Shown: positions 23,158 to 34,663, counted from the first letter of the stretch. The stretch: DNA of 64,000 nt from Telmatactis stephensoni (GCA_029948255.1 JALIZF010000990.1:50163-114162), one strand, 5' to 3'. Notes: generated by a model not told the origin, from the sequence alone. Made by a program: numbers and translations.

Positions 23158-24014
23158 TGGCGGAATCGAAAATGACCAAACAAACCAAACAGTAAGTCTT
23201 AAAAAAAATGTTTTTCATTCTCTTTTTAAATATGCAGTTAGATGTAGTACTGTTTTCTGTTGTTGTTTTTTCTCTTTTCAGCTAAGAATTATTTTTGAAG
23301 GCATTGTTTTTTTAAATAATAATTATTGCCTTTTTTTGTGCTAAAGGTCTAGTTCGAAGCCAGAATGGACCAAAGAACACGACCTAATTTTGTGCAGGGA
23401 AGTTCTAGTCCTAGAGCCGTTCAAGTACACAAAACGTAGCACCAAACGAGGCGAAAAATGGAGGGAAATAAGTCGAAATTTATAAATTCACTGAGCAACC
23501 CAAAATTCAAAACAACTGAAAGATCAGTCAGAGACAGATTTTCATTGATTCAATCAAAACACAAGGAGAAAATAAGGTTCGAAGAAGGCGCATCAGGATT
23601 GTGAGGAGACGGAGCTTGATCGAGCTGTAGCTGAAATCACTGAGAAAGAAGAAGATGCAGAAAGGGAAAGGAACGAGGAAAACGATACACTAACAAAAAG
23701 AATGAAAACGATAAAGCCACGGCTGAGGACGTAAGGCGTAAAGCAATGGAAACTCTAGGGAGAAAGAGTGATGATTCTGAAGATGCTAAACCCAGCAAAA
23801 AAGGAAAAGCACATCAGATGCTGTGGAGTATCTAAGAGAAAAGTTTGAAGCAGAGAAAGAATTCAGGAAGGAAGAACTAGAGATAAGAAAAAATGAACAA
23901 CAAATGATGATGGCACAGATGAAAATCATGCAAGAACAAAGTAATGCTATGTTATCATTATTGTCAAAAAAACTTACAGATTTTCTAAGAAAGTTGTTTT
24001 ATATGCCATGTTAG
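23158..24014 (+). pseudogene. Harbinger Myb/SANT-like accessory protein, frameshifted
   Basis: A short first exon (MAESKMTKQTKQ, donor GTAAGT at about 23192) is followed by an acceptor before GTCTAGTTCG near 23347. The second exon begins with the trihelix-type phrase EWTKEHDLILCREVL, then RGEKWREISRNL and TERSVRDRFSLI. The frame breaks several times (near 23480, 23585, 23700 and 23815). The C-terminal part, VEYLREKFEAEKEFRKEELE, is a charged coiled coil. In active Harbingers this partner brings the transposase to the nucleus and DNA. Disruptions make this copy a pseudogene. Confidence 0.7.
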
Positions 24015-24412
24015 AGAGTGATTATAAAGTTTTATGACAAAAGTTGTTTGATGCGCATGCCATATCTAAATCAAATACAGACATGATATCTGTGCTACAT
24101 TTTTTGATCCAAAATAGTACAATTTTATTATAGTTGTTTACATGTAGTCAAAAAATACTCATGTTTTCAGTTCTTGTACTCCATGTTGAGTTTAAGTGTT
24201 ACAAGGTTTCTAGTTATAATACATAGTAAAGTAATATAAATGCAATTTTTAACTGCATAAGGCCTAGGCATTATATATTGAAGCTTATTGATGAACTAGA
24301 GTACTTTATTTCATATATCAATTAAGTTCATATTGACCACTTTGACCCATAGAATGCTCAATTAAAATACTCTTGAAGGGATGGAGGTTCTAGATGAAAA
24401 TAGTCTGATGTT

Positions 24413-25706
24413 TCATTGCCATATAAACATGTAAGTTCTAAGTATTGCACTGACTACATACATTTTACCAATGCAGCTGAGGCCAATTTTTAAGTTCTTT
24501 TTGAAGTCCATAAACTTGAATGAACATATAATATCGTTGAACAGCCACTCTACTGATTCTCTAACAGAGCTCATAGATTGATTAAAAGCCATCATATGTG
24601 TCAGGGCTCCATGTCTAAAGGGAGCTTGTAGTTGTACCCTAAGTGGGTAAGCTGGATCACCATATATGCAGTAAGGCTGCCCTAAGGGTGAGATAGCATA
24701 CCTCTGCAGGTCATTGAGAAGCCCAGAATCAGCCAGAATTCCTGCATCATGCCTCCTACCCTCTATAAAAAATAGAAAAAAGTTATAAAATCAGTAGATG
24801 TAGCTAGAATGCAAACAATATATCTGTAAAATACAAATTACTAAATAGTACTAGTACTAGTAATAGTACTAAATAGAATTTGCATAAAATTGCACAATTT
24901 AGTATAACAAATATTTCATGGATATACTGTTTGCACTCTATGATATTTAATATAAAGATTTACATGGTGAGAATGAAAATATGAGAATGGGATGAAAACA
25001 AAGAAATGTAAATCTAAATCACTATGCTGCAAAATATCTTACAGGGCCATATATATGTCCAATAATTAAGCCATTGGGAAGGGCAATACACTGAAATTTG
25101 AGGGCATGTACCCTTTTGTGACCATTGTATGCAGCCCTTTGATGCTCTTCAGGTCGACATATTGGACGAACCGTCCCATCAACAAATCCAAAACAGTTTT
25201 TGAGGGCAGCTCCCTTGGCATATATTGCATCACTGTATACTTGAAGTGCTTGTGGTGAAAGAATTTGGTGATTCCATTGGGTGATGAGATGGCTGTGTAC
25301 ATCATAAATATGGTCAAGCACTTGATTACAAACCATACTTAGTACTGGTACTGGCATTCCAAAACGATGAATCATGTCACTATATCTACATGGATAAGCC
25401 AGTCGTCTGAGCAATACACAGAGACCTTCTAATCCACTTGAAACAGATATTTGATAGCACGTGAAGTCATCAGGAATTTGGAGAACATCACTGAGGAGTT
25501 GAAGGTCGCGTTTTCGTACTCTAAACTCGGCAAAGCACTGAGCATCGTTCATGTTATCGAGATCCAATCGTTGAAAATCTGTGTACACGAAATTAGGATT
25601 TTTTTGGCTCAAACTCTTTATACAGCAGCAAAAGTTCTTCGTCGTTTAAAATTCCATTGTCATGACTTAAAATAAGAAGTTGTTGAAGCTCATGAAAAGA
25701 AACCAT
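24413..25706 (-). pseudogene. Harbinger transposase (HARBI1-like), two exons, one frameshift
   Basis: Exon 1 runs 25706-25043 from ATG (MVSFHELQQLLILSHDNG) and exon 2 runs 24760-24413 to TGA; they join in phase through GTAAGA and TATAGAG. Seen motifs are GFVDGTVRPICRP (first D region), YNGHKRVHALKFQ, then GRRHDAGILADSG, YGDPAYPL (second D region) and SVRESVEWLFND (E region), the DDE_4 layout. The frame changes at a run of seven T at 25599-25605, where one base fewer would keep it open. That is a true +1 mutation or a homopolymer error. Confidence 0.85.
24810..24937. mobile_element. Small TA-target MITE inside the transposase intron
   Basis: GAATGCAAACAATATATC and GATATACTGTTTGCACTC are inverted ends, with TA on each side. 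It occupies nearly half of the transposase intron (24761-25042). Confidence 0.6.
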
Positions 25707-25835
25707 TGTGACGGCGACGTCGAGTCTTGCTTAACTCTTGAGTTTCCCGCCGTGGCCGGCGTTCTCGATTTAGTCCCTATTCGGACAATCACGTCAACGT
25801 CATCCTCATCGTCGACCGTGCTTAAGGTCTCTACT

Positions 25836-26199
25836 TAAAATATGACAACTGCATTCACCACGCGACAACTGGTCGTTAGGCCGGGAACGAGGTAAACTGC
25901 AACTTATTTTTGGTCATTTCGTCTGGAGGCACTTCTGATTGGTTAAGAACGTTAGAAAACAATGCCCTTCATTCATCACCTTTGAGCGACTGCGACTGCG
26001 ACTTTAAGAATGCAAGATGGCCGAAAACAAAGAAAATAGCTTTCAGAGACAGGCTCTTCCAGCAGTAAAACAATGTGAAGTGGAGCTTTTAACTCGAGAT
26101 ATACCTATATACTTATAAGAGCTTCAGAATGGGCTGTTATTTTGAGCTTGATCTCCAATACTTTGACCAAATATCGAACTCTAAATGGAGTACTCAGAT
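25836..26199. other. Spacer without recognisable feature
   Basis: No gene or repeat structure recognised between the Harbinger element and the recombinase fragment. Confidence 0.4.
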
Positions 26200-26624
26200 T
26201 CAGAGTACTCAGAGTTGACTTGACAAGAGGCTATCTGTTTCGTCCCATCACTCCTGACCATGGCATCCGTGATGGCGCGTTCTCTTCGTCAGCAGCCGAG
26301 TCACGCCTGGAAGTCTACTTGAGTGAAATGAGAGCGGACGAGGGCGAAACACTGCATGGATTCCGCGCCGGATGCGCTATCACGTTGGCACTTACAGGGA
26401 CTGACCTGACAGAGATAATGGATCATGTAGGCTGGTCACGACGGCACACTGCCGTATACTACATGCAGTTGGCGAAGGTACTTAACCCCCATGGAGCATC
26501 AGCCAAGCTTGTAAATGTTAGTGAAGGGCCTACTCAGGATTGGCAGGACATCAATAAATTGAAGCGTTTCCTCTGCGCATTCCCTGCAAGTAGCCCTGGG
26601 AAACGGTCCTTCACCACAGATTAA
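26200..26624 (+). pseudogene. Tyrosine recombinase, C-terminal catalytic fragment
   Basis: The frame reads ITPDHGIRDGAFSSSAAESR, then LHGFRAGCAITLALTG (the HxxR box), IMDHVGWSRRHTAVYYMQLAK (H/W and the catalytic Y region) to TAA. This is the end of a tyrosine recombinase of the kind carried by DIRS-like or Crypton elements. The N-terminal half and first catalytic Arg are absent, and no element ends are found, so it is a truncated remnant. It is distinct in sequence from the recombinases at 31973 and 53389. Confidence 0.7.
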
Positions 26625-27334
26625 GACTAATCCATAGCTATTCCTCTTGAAAGAGAAGAATAATTTAGGTTTGGGGGAATAAAGGAGTAGTGCTTATACT
26701 ATAACCGAATGGATGGATTCCCAATTAAATAATAAGGTTAGGGGGTTGGGAACCCATCGGGGATGTTTCAGGTCATTGTATTATGACTGCACAAAGTGCA
26801 CGTGGGTCGGGAGCCAAATTTATCCCCAATCTTAATACGACGCGACAATGGGTGCAGTGTAGAATAGGATACTATGAAACATCTATATTACACATTGATT
26901 TATCCTTATTTAACTTATGGTATACTAAGTTGGGGCAATGCCACTAAAGGTAGACTTAGTAAAGTCTCCACCTTACAAAATAAAGAAATTATTGTGCAGC
27001 AATAAAAATTTTATGCTATCTCTCTGGTGTTTAATTGGTTTTCAGGTGGAGGAGGGCCTGGATCTAGTTAAGTAGGGGTGGAGGGGATTGCATGAAATGA
27101 TCCCCCCCTCCCCCCTATTGGGACTGTCACCGCGGGAAAATTTGTAGTTTGGTAAGGAGCAAATTTCACCATCTCAGCATTTATTTTTATTCAACAGGGT
27201 AAGCTTTCAATTTTTGTTTAATATTTTTATCTCGGCTTGTTTTTAAGAGTTTTCTTGAGCTTTTCTAAGTCAGTCTTTTTGTTGGTGCTAAAGTAAATTT
27301 GATTTTTCACGGTCGACGGTTTCGGTACGCTAAG
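26625..27334. other. Spacer and likely 5' region of the next retrotransposon
   Basis: No coding signal. It probably contains the 5' untranslated part of the hydrolase-bearing element, but I could not fix the element's left end. Confidence 0.35.
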
Positions 27335-28368
27335 ATGGCAGCTTCTCGCCCCAAAGCGGTTATTTTCGGTCACTCATTTGTTCGCCGCTTACACCAAGAC
27401 CTTAGCAAGCCTTTCGATAGTAGAGCATATTATAATTTTGGTTTGGAAAAATCAGCTGAGGTTTTTTTGATGGGCTACCGTGGCCTTACGTTAAAGCGTT
27501 TACAAGCTGGCAAACAGCTGGAGAAACTTGAAGAGCTACAGCCCGAGATTGTAATCCTGGAATTAGGAACAAACGCCCGGGGGGGGACTCCGATCGTAAA
27601 TGGACGGGGATGCTCGTCGTACCTTTTAGGGGTCAAAATCTGCAATCTGGTACCTTTTAGGGTGTCTCAGACTTAATTGGACTACCAGAGACATAGCTGT
27701 TACCTTTTAGGGACTGTTTTGGGGTAAACAAACTACCTAAAATAAGCATGAAAGGGACGATTTCGATGATCTGAATTGAATCTTCAAAGCACATCGATAA
27801 CAAAGTGTTTCATTACTTTAATTCTTTATTATTGTTTTTGAATTGGTACCTTTTAGGGGTAGAAATCAATTGTTGCCACTCCCACTCAGGTACCTTTTAG
27901 GGGTCATTTCCAAAATTTCCGACGAGCATCCCCGTCCTCTTATATATAGGAGTCCCCCCCCCCCCCCCCCCCCCGGGAACAAACGACGTGGAAAGTTATC
28001 GGCGACCAGAAACAGTTGGATCGGAGATAGATGATTTGGTCACTCATTTGATGTCGACACTTAAAGTTAAGGTAGTGGGAGTGTGTTTGGTCATACACCG
28101 GAATATGACGAGCACCGATATGCCCTACACATCCTTTAATGTATCTGCCGATTTGCTTAACCACTACTTGGAAGTAGTTTTAGATGATTCACCTTCACCG
28201 GGTTTTACTTGGAAACATCGTGATTTACAGAAATCTCAGGTAGTTCTTTGTAAAGATGGTGTACACCTCAACAAGCGCGGTCAGTATCTGTTATACCGAG
28301 GTTATAGAGGTGCCTTGTTGAAGGCCCTCCATATGTTGAAGAGGCAAACAAATTATGTTCCCAAGTAA
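27335..28368 (+). pseudogene. SGNH-hydrolase-like gene split by a hAT MITE
   Basis: Coding parts are 27335-27575 and 27986-28368, which join in frame to 207 codons if the insertion and one target copy are ignored. Block I is VIFGHSFVRRL (GxS-like), block III is ILELGTND across the insertion, and block V is DGVHLNKRGQYLLY (DxxH). These are the serine esterase blocks of the SGNH/GDSL family. Its role in retrotransposons is unknown; deacetylation or membrane attachment has been suggested. As it stands, the 402-bp insertion disrupts it. Confidence 0.8.
27576..27977. mobile_element. hAT-type MITE, copy in the hydrolase gene
   Basis: Tips CCCGGGGGGGACTCC and GGAGTCCCC...CCGGG, with AACAAACG duplicated at 27568-27575 and 27978-27985 (8 bp, hAT-like). 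The next inner repeats include GGACGGGGATGCTCGTCG. The phrase GGTACCTTTTAGGG occurs five times inside. Confidence 0.88.
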
Positions 28369-28413
28369 TGTAAAATTTAACTATAATGTGTATTTGTTAA
28401 TATTTGTCTATTT

Positions 28414-28690
28414 TTGGCTGTGCTAGGATCACAGTGTTAGGCCATTATTTATGGCTGTGCTGTGCTCATTAGCTGTTATGCCTTAAATTAATAATTGTTA
28501 TGGCTGTGCTATGATCCATTGGCTGTTATGCCCTACAATTCTTAGGGCTGTGCTGTGATCATTTAGCTGTTATGCCTTGTATTGATAATTATGGCTGTGC
28601 TATGTTATGATCCATTGGCTGTTATGCCCTAAATTTCTTAGGGATGTGCTATGATCATTTAGCTGTTATGCCTTGTATTTTTGGCCCAAT
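28414..28690 (+). repeat. Imperfect tandem repeat between hydrolase and gag
   Basis: Five units of roughly 50-60 bp share GGCTGTGCTATGATC, then TAGCTGTTATGCC and a TTGTATT/TTAAATT tail. It sits in the spacer of the retrotransposon. Confidence 0.75.
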
Positions 28691-28984
28691 AGGCCCTGAT
28701 GCAGCATTAAAGGGTGGCTCTACATGTGTCGGCGACAATATTGTGAAGTCTGCCAGGTCACCTGCTGTATTCTTTTTATAATAATGTTATTTATTTGTAA
28801 TATATGTGTATATGTATATAATTATTGATTGCCATATTTAATTTATTCATTGAATATTTATTGTGACAAAGATGCAGCTATAGATTGGATTGTTTTTACT
28901 CTCAGACAATATTCATTAATAATTTGGTGGTCACCAATTTGGTGACAAACAATTTTAGATATTTTTCAGATTGATATATACATA

Positions 28985-30412
28985 ATGCCACGTGCTCAGC
29001 GACGAAAAGTTTCCAGTACGTCAGCTGTACCTACAAGACGCAGTACACGACAGTCACGCCCCTCGACCTTATTGTCATTTCCTGGGGAAACTTCAAGTGC
29101 TCCTAACCCATCACAGATTGAGGAAATTCCAACTTCATCTACTGGGTTGCAGCTTAGCCCAGATGTGATAAAGCAGATTACTGAAGCTGTCACGAAGAAT
29201 GTGTTGGAGGCCCTGCCTTCAATGCAACCAACCACATCAACAGCCTTGTCAGAGGCTCCGCTCGTCCAGAACCAGTCTGCAGCAACAGTTGTTCAAGAGT
29301 CCAGTGGAGCAGCAGATGCCATTGTACAGGGGTCGCTGGCATCTGTACTCCAAAATGTGACCATGGCAGGTGAGTCCATGGGGATTGGAGATGTAGCACC
29401 CCAAACTAACAGGCCAAAATCTATTTTTTCATCAATGACCGTACCTATTGACTCCAGGGTTCCCCAAAAATTAAAAGCAAAAATTTGGGCTCATGAATAT
29501 TTTGATTTTGCCCAATTGTTGAGTACATCACCACCGGAACATCGTTTTCAACTAAGTCTTACCAACAATACAGATGGTACAGGCTCCAATGTGCCTTCGT
29601 TATGTTTAGAACCAGCTAATAAGTTGAAGCCAATTGTCAATATCGATGCCTGGACTAAGGCCTTCCAAATTTTTGTTGGGTCTACACCTCCAAATTCCCT
29701 AATGAGGCCCCTGCCTTGATGAAATATGGTGAGGTTGTTCGGGATTTGGCTGCTAGGGGTGCCAACTGGCGATATTACGACACCAATTTTCGCTACATGA
29801 GGCAACAAAACCACATGGATATGACCTGGGGTGCAGTCCACTGGGAGCTGTGGATTAGATCACAGAATTTTCAAAACAGGCTCGCAAAAAATCCCAGCTC
29901 TAGTGAACAGCGGCCAGATTGGGTTCCATATGGTTTTTGCCACAGGTATCATAGGGGTATGTCTTGTGCAGGTTGTTCAGTAATCAGTAATCTGCTTTAT
30001 ATATCCAGGAGCAAGGATGGCACAGTTGGTTAGTGTACTGGCCTTCTGTGCAATAGGTTTGAGTTTGATTCTAGTGACCTCGGCCATCTTTGTTGATATC
30101 ATTTTCTCTCCATTTCGTGTAGCTTTGATTAGCTTTAATACCGTAATACGGAAGCACTGCTGGAAGAGGAGGGGGGTAAAGGCGCACCTTCGAACGATTT
30201 ATACATGAGCCCCTGGCTCGGGAGAATTGGGCAACCACTCCCCAGCGTTATCGAAGTAAAATAAATTACCTTTACTCTACCTTTACCTTTCATACCGCCA
30301 TGAGTGTTATAAGTGCCATCACCCTCATCCTGCCTCGAAGTGCAATTTTCGTCGCTCAGGTTATGCTAGTACCAACACCCAGAATACAGCAGCCCAGAAT
30401 ACTGCAGCCCAG
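28985..30412 (+). pseudogene. Gag-like protein of the first recombinase retrotransposon
   Basis: Starts MPRAQRRKVSSTSAVPTRR with a low-complexity Ser/Thr/Gln-rich N-terminus, followed by a conserved-looking part (IWAHEYFDFAQLLS). The frame shifts near 29697 and continues as EAPALMKYGEVVRDLAARG and YGFCHRYHRGMSCAGC. After the SINE it continues as YRHECYKCHHPHPASKC to a TAG at 30410-30412. The paired Cys/His pattern suggests a nucleic-acid-binding knuckle. Frameshift plus SINE make it inactive. Confidence 0.65.
29980..30288 (+). mobile_element. tRNA-derived SINE in gag
   Basis: An A-box-like TGGCACAGTTGG at 30018-30029 and a B-box-like GGTTTGAGTTTGATT at 30056-30070 have tRNA spacing. The 3' part ends in a (CTTTAC)-type tail. 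The insertion separates two halves of the Cys/His-rich gag frame and is flanked by TTCA on both sides (29976-29979, 30289-30292), a short target duplication. Confidence 0.65.
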
Positions 30413-31450
30413 TCTCGACCTGCCAACACCCGTAAAGCTAGATAGACTTGCACCTCTTTTGGATGGCTATCCTTTAGATCAACTGCAATTCCTTGTTGAG
30501 GGTTTTTCACATGATTTCTCTATTGGTTTTGTCGGTTACACTTTACCGACTCAAGCTGTTAATTTGTTATCAGCTCAACAGCATCCTGAAGTTGTGGATC
30601 GCTATTTAACAAAGGAGGTACAAGCTGACCGTATAGCTGGTCCTTTTTCACAGGCACCTTTTCAGTCTTTTTGTGTTTCACCCATTGGGGTTGTACCTAA
30701 AAAAGCCCCTGGTGAATTTCGCTTGATACAACATTTGTCATACCCCCACGGGTCATCTATAAATGAATGGTATCTCATCAGATGACAGTCATGTTACTTA
30801 TGCACGTGTTGATGATGCGATTTCATTGATTAAGAAATCGGGGAAAGGCAGTTTTCTGGCCAAAACCGATATTAAGAGCGCATTTCGTATTATCCCTATA
30901 AACCCACATGACTATCATCTGTTGGGGATGTGCTGGCGAAATCAATATATAGGTGTATGCCAATGGGCTGTGCCAGCTCTTGCAAAATTTTCGAGGCATT
31001 CAGTTCATCAATTGAGTGGATAGCTCGTGCAAAGTTACACATTTCGCATATTTTACATCTTTTAGATGATTTTCTCATTGTGGCTCAATCGCAGCACCTT
31101 TGCCAAATTCAACTTGATTGTTTTTTAGCATTGTGCCAATATTTAGGGATCCCCATGGCTCCTGAAAAAAACTCTTGGTCCAAGACAGGTGCTCTCCTTT
31201 GCTGGAATTGAGCTGGATACTGTCCGCTTGGAGGGGAGGCTGCCTGAGGATAAATTGAATCGATGTGTTACTCAGTTGAACAATTTTGTTGGACGCAAAA
31301 AAGTCACCTTACGTGATTTACAGTCTCTTATTGGCTTGTTGAATTTCACGTGTTCCGTTGTTATTCCAGGACGTGCCTTTTTGAGGCGCTTAATTGATTT
31401 AACAATTGGTATAAAACATCCATCACATCGTATAAGATTAACTCAGGCAA
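30413..31450 (+). pseudogene. Reverse transcriptase of the first recombinase retrotransposon
   Basis: Pieces in three frames read CVSPIGVVPKKAPGEFRLIQ, then FLAKTDIKSAFRIIPINP (first catalytic Asp), YRCMPMGCASSCKIFEAFSS, LLDDFLIVAQ (the DD box in its DIRS-like form) and FAGIELDTVRLEGRLPEDK (thumb). Frame changes lie near 30765, 30935 and 31190. The order and variant DD box fit DIRS-order reverse transcriptases. Confidence 0.8.
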
Positions 31451-31451
31451 G

Positions 31452-31988
31452 TTGGACATGCTAACATGGCTTACTTTCCTAAAGGATTTCAATGGTGTCT
31501 CTTTCTTTTTAAATGACCAATGGCTGACATCTGAGCATTTGAGCTTGTATACCGATGCTGCAGCCTCAAAAGGGTTTGGGACTGTTTTTGGAGCTTTCTG
31601 GTGTTATGGGGCATGGCCTGAGTCATGGAAATCATATCACATTTCGGTTCTGGAATTTTATCCTATTGTTTTAAGTGTGCTGCTATGGGGTCAGTATATG
31701 AAAAATCAACGTACAACCTTTTATACAGACAACGAGGCTCTCGTGCACGTTATCAACAAAGCCTCCTGCAAGGATAAGGTTCTTATGATTTTTGTACGGA
31801 GGTATATATGCCTGGAACATAACATTTTATTCCGGGCACGGCATGTGCCGGGAGTTAGGAATAACTTGGCTGACTCTTTGTCACGTCTGCAGATTCACCG
31901 CTTCAAGAGCCTGGCACCCACCTTTGTGCATCCATCCCCAACAGTTATACCATTGCACCTGCAGCCACAAAGTTGGCAGATGTCATAG
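31452..31988 (+). pseudogene. RNase H domain of the first recombinase retrotransposon
   Basis: LSLYTDAAASKGFGTVFG (first Asp), ISVLEFYPIVLSVLLWG (Glu), TTFYTDNEALVHVINKAS (second Asp) and VPGVRNNLADSLSRLQ (last Asp) are the RNase H catalytic blocks. It follows the reverse transcriptase with a small frame change. Confidence 0.8.
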
Positions 31989-32860
31989 TGCATTTACTTG
32001 GTTCTAGTCTACAGCCTGCATCCATTCCCACTTGCCAACGGGCGTGGAAGTTATATAGAAAGTTTGCCTTTGAAGTTCTTGGTCAAACTTTTCACCTTTT
32101 CCCTATCTCTTCTCCCACCCTTGCCCTTTTTGTTGCTTATTTGTTTCAGGTTGGTTATGCATCTTCCACAGTGAATACTTATGTTTCAGCATTAGGTTAC
32201 TCCCATCGCTTGGCCTGCTGCTCTGATCCGACAAAGGCTTTTTATATTGTTGAAATGCTCAAAGGCTATTCTAAAGTAGACAAACGTTTAGATTATCGAT
32301 TGCCTATATCTCTACCAATTCTTCAGCGAATTGTTGCTGTGAGTGATGGAGTTTTGGGGTCTCACTATGTTGCTACAATGTTTAAAGCTATGTGTGTTTT
32401 GGCCTTTTTTGCTTTTCTCCGCATTGGTGAGATTACAGTTAACAAACACCCTAACAATGTCCTGCAGCTAGGTAGCATTTCCAAACTTACAAATAATCGA
32501 GGTTTTATCGAGGCCATAAAGATCGGATTTCATTCTTTTAAACACCACTATGGGTCAGCCCCCAATCCATATCATTTTGTCCCGTCAACAGTCTGTTTGT
32601 CCAGTACAATCACTGATGGCTTATTTAAAGTTAAGGGGAAATTTGCCTGGTTTTCTTTTTTAACACCTTGACAGAACACCAGTTACTCGTGATGAGTTCT
32701 CCCACTGGTTGTAAACAGTCATCAAGACATGTGGCCTTGATCCTACACGTTACAAGGGGCATAGCTTTCGGATAGGAGCAGCTTCATTTGGATGCAGGTT
32801 GGAGTACCTTTGCTATGGTCATACTTTCTTTGTCATACTATATAAGCAGTTACAGGGGTA
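31973..32860 (+). pseudogene. Tyrosine recombinase of the first retrotransposon, broken
   Basis: The N-terminal SAM-like domain (CQRAWKLYRKFAFEVLGQ, SSTVNTYVSALGYSH) and the first catalytic Arg region (LAFFAFLRIGEITV) are open to 32671. Beyond a frame change and a stop, the sequence still shows YKGHSFRIGAASFG (HxxR), but no clean catalytic Tyr follows. It would integrate a circular DNA copy if intact. Confidence 0.75.
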
Positions 32861-34246
32861 ACTAATCCTCCAGAGATGGCAGGGGCCTCTCTGAAGCAGC
32901 TTTATGCTTTTTCTCTACCTTTTTTCAGTATACTTTCTAAGCATATAATTTTTTTGTTTACAGGAGTTGCAGGCGGCATCTCTATTCATTTCACATTTGT
33001 GCTTGTTTACAGTTGCAGGGGTGATTGTATCTGGCAATTCAGTTCTGAAACAATTTATTTCATTATTTTGGTTAATACATTCTCAATTACAGGATGACAA
33101 AAGTTTTTCTTTTTTTTCTGTGTACCTTCCATTTATCAACATGGCTGATGGGAAGGTGTCTTGCTAGGCATTGCTGTCTGAGCTAGCTAGGGTGGGGCTG
33201 CCCACTTTACCCAAGTGGTCCTTGGCGGTTTTAGCCCACACCTTTGATGGAATCAGTTTGTATTAAGGTCAGGTTAACAAGGGTTTTTCATCAAAGATGA
33301 ATTTGGTGTATGTATATATAGTTTATATATAGTGTGCCACAGAGCCATTTTTTGGGGAGGTTCTGTGTGTACCACACACAAACTACGTAATTTGATAGAA
33401 ACACAAAGGACTTCCAAGTTACACAACAGAACGAGCAAACAAAAGAGCAAACAAAGAATACAATAGTTTTAGTGGTACACACAGAAAGACCCATTTTTTG
33501 GAGTAAATAGACGAATTACTGCATGGTCTTTAGCTTTGTAATATCAGCTGTCCAAAAAGCCTCCAAAGTGAAAAAGACAGCAGTATTTCTAATCCAGATC
33601 AAAGCACTTTTAACACAAATTAAATCCATTTGGCGACGCTTTCCCGATGTATAAAGGATACTTTAACCCTGTCAATTCTATTATTTGTGAACACCACTGA
33701 GTTATTTGAAAATTGTAGACGGCTCCATGGGGATTCGATCGACCGATAAGAGTCCAAAATCTGATTCTAGTCATAAATTGCTCCCCCAAAATTATTTTGG
33801 TTAGAATGTGATGTTAAACGGTTTGTGAAAGAGTTTTCCTAGCTGCCAAATAATGAAAGACATCATTTTCAGTGAAAATGTTGGACAAAAATACGATTTT
33901 TAGTTTTGACCTGCTGACCTCCCCCGGAAAAAACCTGACACCAGACAAAAAAATCCGACACAAAAATCCGACACTAGCTTCACTTTGGTTTAGAGAAATT
34001 AAAAAAAAAGATTTCAAATTATTATCGCCATGCATATACCCATGACTGCGTGATCGGAGAAATAGTATTCATCACTTCTAAAGGAGCCAGGAAGAGTGTG
34101 ATGAAGTCAACTGAACAACCATGCAAGTGTTACTGATGGACGGTCCACGTGTTACTCGAATATTTCATGCTTGTGGCAACAAAAGTCCGACACAAAAATC
34201 CGACACTAGCTTCACTTTGGTAACAGGGGTAATAGTTGAATTCTAA

Positions 34247-34615
34247 GGCCCGTCAACACGTATGCATTTTCATTCCAAAACATATACTCTTTATGCATTT
34301 AGGCCTTCCGTCCACTCGAAAACGATGGAAACGCTCACCGTAAACGAATATTTTCGAAAACATTCTCCAAAGAAAATACTTTCGAAAATACCATTCATGC
34401 GTTTGGAAAGCGCTGACGTCGAACATTAATCGATGAGTCATCAATGGAACGTTTACCATCGTTTATATGTCAAAACGTTTTTGTGTGGACGAACCCAAAC
34501 AGTCAAAAAACTCTACGTTTACAAACAAAACCCCATACGTGTGGGCGGCTCTAAACGATTCGGAAACGGTCATCGTTTTTGTGTGGACGCCAAAATGTCT
34601 ATGCGTTCACGGGGC
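34247..34615. mobile_element. Probable hAT-like MITE
   Basis: GGCCCGTCAACACGTATGC at the left and CTATGCGTTCACGGGGCC at the right are imperfect inverted ends, with AAACG/CGTTT-rich interior. Target duplication not resolved. Confidence 0.45.
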
Positions 34616-34663
34616 CAAAATTAGCATATCGAATGTACGCAAGCCTGAACTGTGAGTATACGT

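Larger units (their letters stand above)
22857..25832. mobile_element. PIF/Harbinger DNA transposon, full length but decayed
   Basis: Inverted ends AGAGACCTTAAGCACGGTCG and its complement are about 34 bp, and ACT is duplicated at 22854-22856 and 25833-25835. Three-base targets fit the superfamily. Inside are two convergent genes, the standard Harbinger pair: a Myb-like protein (+) and a DDE transposase (-). Both carry frame disruptions, so the copy is inactive as read. Confidence 0.9.
27335..33250 (+). mobile_element. Decayed tyrosine-recombinase retrotransposon with SGNH hydrolase
   Basis: In order: SGNH hydrolase, a tandem-repeat spacer, gag with Cys/His motifs, reverse transcriptase, RNase H and tyrosine recombinase, all on +. 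That gene set defines the DIRS/Ngaro order, and an SGNH hydrolase is known from Ngaro-type elements. Frames are broken at several places and the element is interrupted by a hAT MITE and a SINE. Ends and split repeats were not found, so the limits are approximate. Confidence 0.75.

Noticed and set aside
30010..30090. Functional tRNA gene
   Set aside because: A- and B-box-like motifs are present but no cloverleaf acceptor stem is evident; it is the head of a SINE.
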